Shown here in pieces: positions 63,080 through 64,000 of a stretch of DNA of 64,000 nucleotides (positions within the stretch are counted from its first letter, which is position 1; every line of letters begins with the position of its first letter). The notes under the pieces are model-generated. The model worked only from the letters and a program-made list of their open reading frames with translations, was not told where the DNA came from and searched no databases. Location: contig CM020618.1 in the NCBI GenBank assembly GCA_009829735.1, positions 15,482,568-15,546,567 of the forward strand, read 5' to 3'. The position numbers and the translations under genes were made by a program. Origin of the DNA: Pyropia yezoensis. Its lineage: Eukaryota; Rhodophyta; Bangiophyceae; Bangiales; Bangiaceae.

Positions 63080-63330
63080 CACGCGACCAACCTTGACCGA
63101 CTCGGTGAGGTTGAGCACGGGGGGGGACACGACCCGCTCCCCCTCCGACGACAACCAACCTTGACCGACTCGGTGAGGTAGAGCAAGGGGGGGGGACACG
63201 ACCCACACCCCCCACCGACAACGAAGAAGCCCGACACAAGGGGCAGCGCGGGGAAGACACAACCCCGCCAACGAGGAACAAGGGGGGGGAACACGACCCG
63301 CGCCCCCACCGACAACGAAGACGCCCGACA
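63080..63330 (-). repeat. Minisatellite upstream of the A3 antisense ORF
   Basis: Two copies of an about 58-bp unit containing CAACCTTGACCGACTCGGTGAG (first 20: CAACCTTGACCGACTCGGTG), starting near 63088 and 63146, followed by related CACGACCCGC / CACCGACAACGAAGA units. It lies right before the antisense start codon, where its promoter and leader would be. Confidence 0.7.
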
Positions 63331-64000
63331 CAGGGGCGGAAGGGGGAAGACACCACCCCAACCAACGACACCAACCGCACGGCGGGAAGAGACAGACCCG
63401 CCGACGCGAGGGAGCAGCGGCGGGAAGGCACACACCCGCCCGCACACACGAAGGGGAGAGAACCCCCCGCACCGGCGGCCGAGTCCCACCGCCGGCGACC
63501 GAGTGCAACACCCCCAACTCGGGGTGCGCACACCCCTCAACCCTGACTAGAAAGGGGGGGAAGGAGTGAGGAACACCCCGCAGAGAGCCAGCTGGGGGTG
63601 GATCGAGCTGAAGGGGGGGACACAACCCGACCCCCCGAGAGCAACCGTACCCCAACTGAAGGGGCAGGTGCAGGTCGACGTTCCGAGTGAGAACGTCGAC
63701 GCCCTACTCCTCCAGTTGAGGGGCAGGGGGTGTGGCGGAGGTACGCCGACACCCAGATTAGGGGGCTCACCCACACGTGAGTCCACCCGTGGAGCACCCT
63801 GACCAGGTGGGGGACGACTTTCCCCCACACCTGTTTCGCGTGGAGGGGGCTCCTCTACCCAGTGTCAGGGCAGAGAGCGCACCCCACGGAGAGGGACTGC
63901 CTCTCCCGGAGGGCCCCGCCGGACGCGAGTGCAACCCCGGCGTAACCCTGGTGCACGCTAGACGCCAGCGATGCACCGTACTTTGCATCTCAACTCGGGA

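Larger units (their letters stand above)
54491..64000 (+). mobile_element. Element A, copy A3, runs off the right edge
   Basis: LTR, leader, gag (55243–57006), pol region (57045–61034), antisense ORF (61163–63079) and most of the tail. By comparison with A2 the 3' LTR should begin roughly 80–90 bp past the window end, for a full size of about 10 kb. About one break is seen in the coding part. Recent. Confidence 0.9.

Noticed and set aside
63080-63655. Extension of the A3 antisense frame through the minisatellite
   Set aside because: The translation is repeat-like, and the conserved part starts after the ATG at 63079.

Overview
This is a GC-rich nuclear window from a eukaryote. A compact, mostly intronless gene style, one short GT–AG intron, heavy (CGG)n/(GCC)n content and abundant chromodomain-bearing Ty3/gypsy elements suggest an alga, most likely a bangiophyte red alga of the Porphyra/Pyropia kind. 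That placement is inference; no rRNA or organellar marker is present.

Host part (1–10717). The 3' part of a TOE1-like CAF1-family deadenylase gene runs off the left edge and converges on a gene for a secreted germin-like cupin. Next come a spacer holding an inverted repeat (3461–4220) and a 2.3 kb block of extreme trinucleotide low complexity (4346–6701) in which no gene can be trusted. After that lie an unrecognised minus-strand gene with one in-frame stop (6986–7780) and, divergent from it, a two-exon tyrosine-recombinase gene (8239–9545) that looks like a Crypton/DIRS-type recombinase. A direct repeat pair, a 28-base C run and a possible host exon remnant lead to the retroelement block.

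Retroelement block (10718–64000). This is a nest of Ty3/gypsy chromovirus-type LTR elements, treated here as fossils. A1 (10718–17520) is a partial copy with a compound LTR-rich 5' end, cut by a 500-N gap. B (18032–28857) is nearly whole, with paired LTRs and a 5-bp target duplication, and sits in a remnant, E. C (29340–46543) is an old broken element, also placed against E. D (35126–44515, minus strand) is whole-looking, has near-identical LTRs and lies inside the pol region of C with a CCCGC duplication. After a second 500-N gap, A2 and A3 (47044–64000) stand in tandem and share one LTR (54491–55029).

The most notable signal is an extra ORF between pol and the 3' LTR, read antisense to gag-pol and converging on it. 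Elements A, B and D all carry it, E keeps its start, and C seems to keep part of it. The A, B and D proteins share recognisable motifs (YFGSV or HFGSV, then L(W/F)HLP, then LHxxxxW in A and D) although the elements differ widely in LTRs and gag. Elements B, C and D also share an identical 17-nt primer-binding site. In B, palindromic hairpins fill the space between the two converging frames.

Limits: domain calls rest on motif reading by eye. The two N gaps lie against near-identical A copies, so the order around them may reflect scaffolding.
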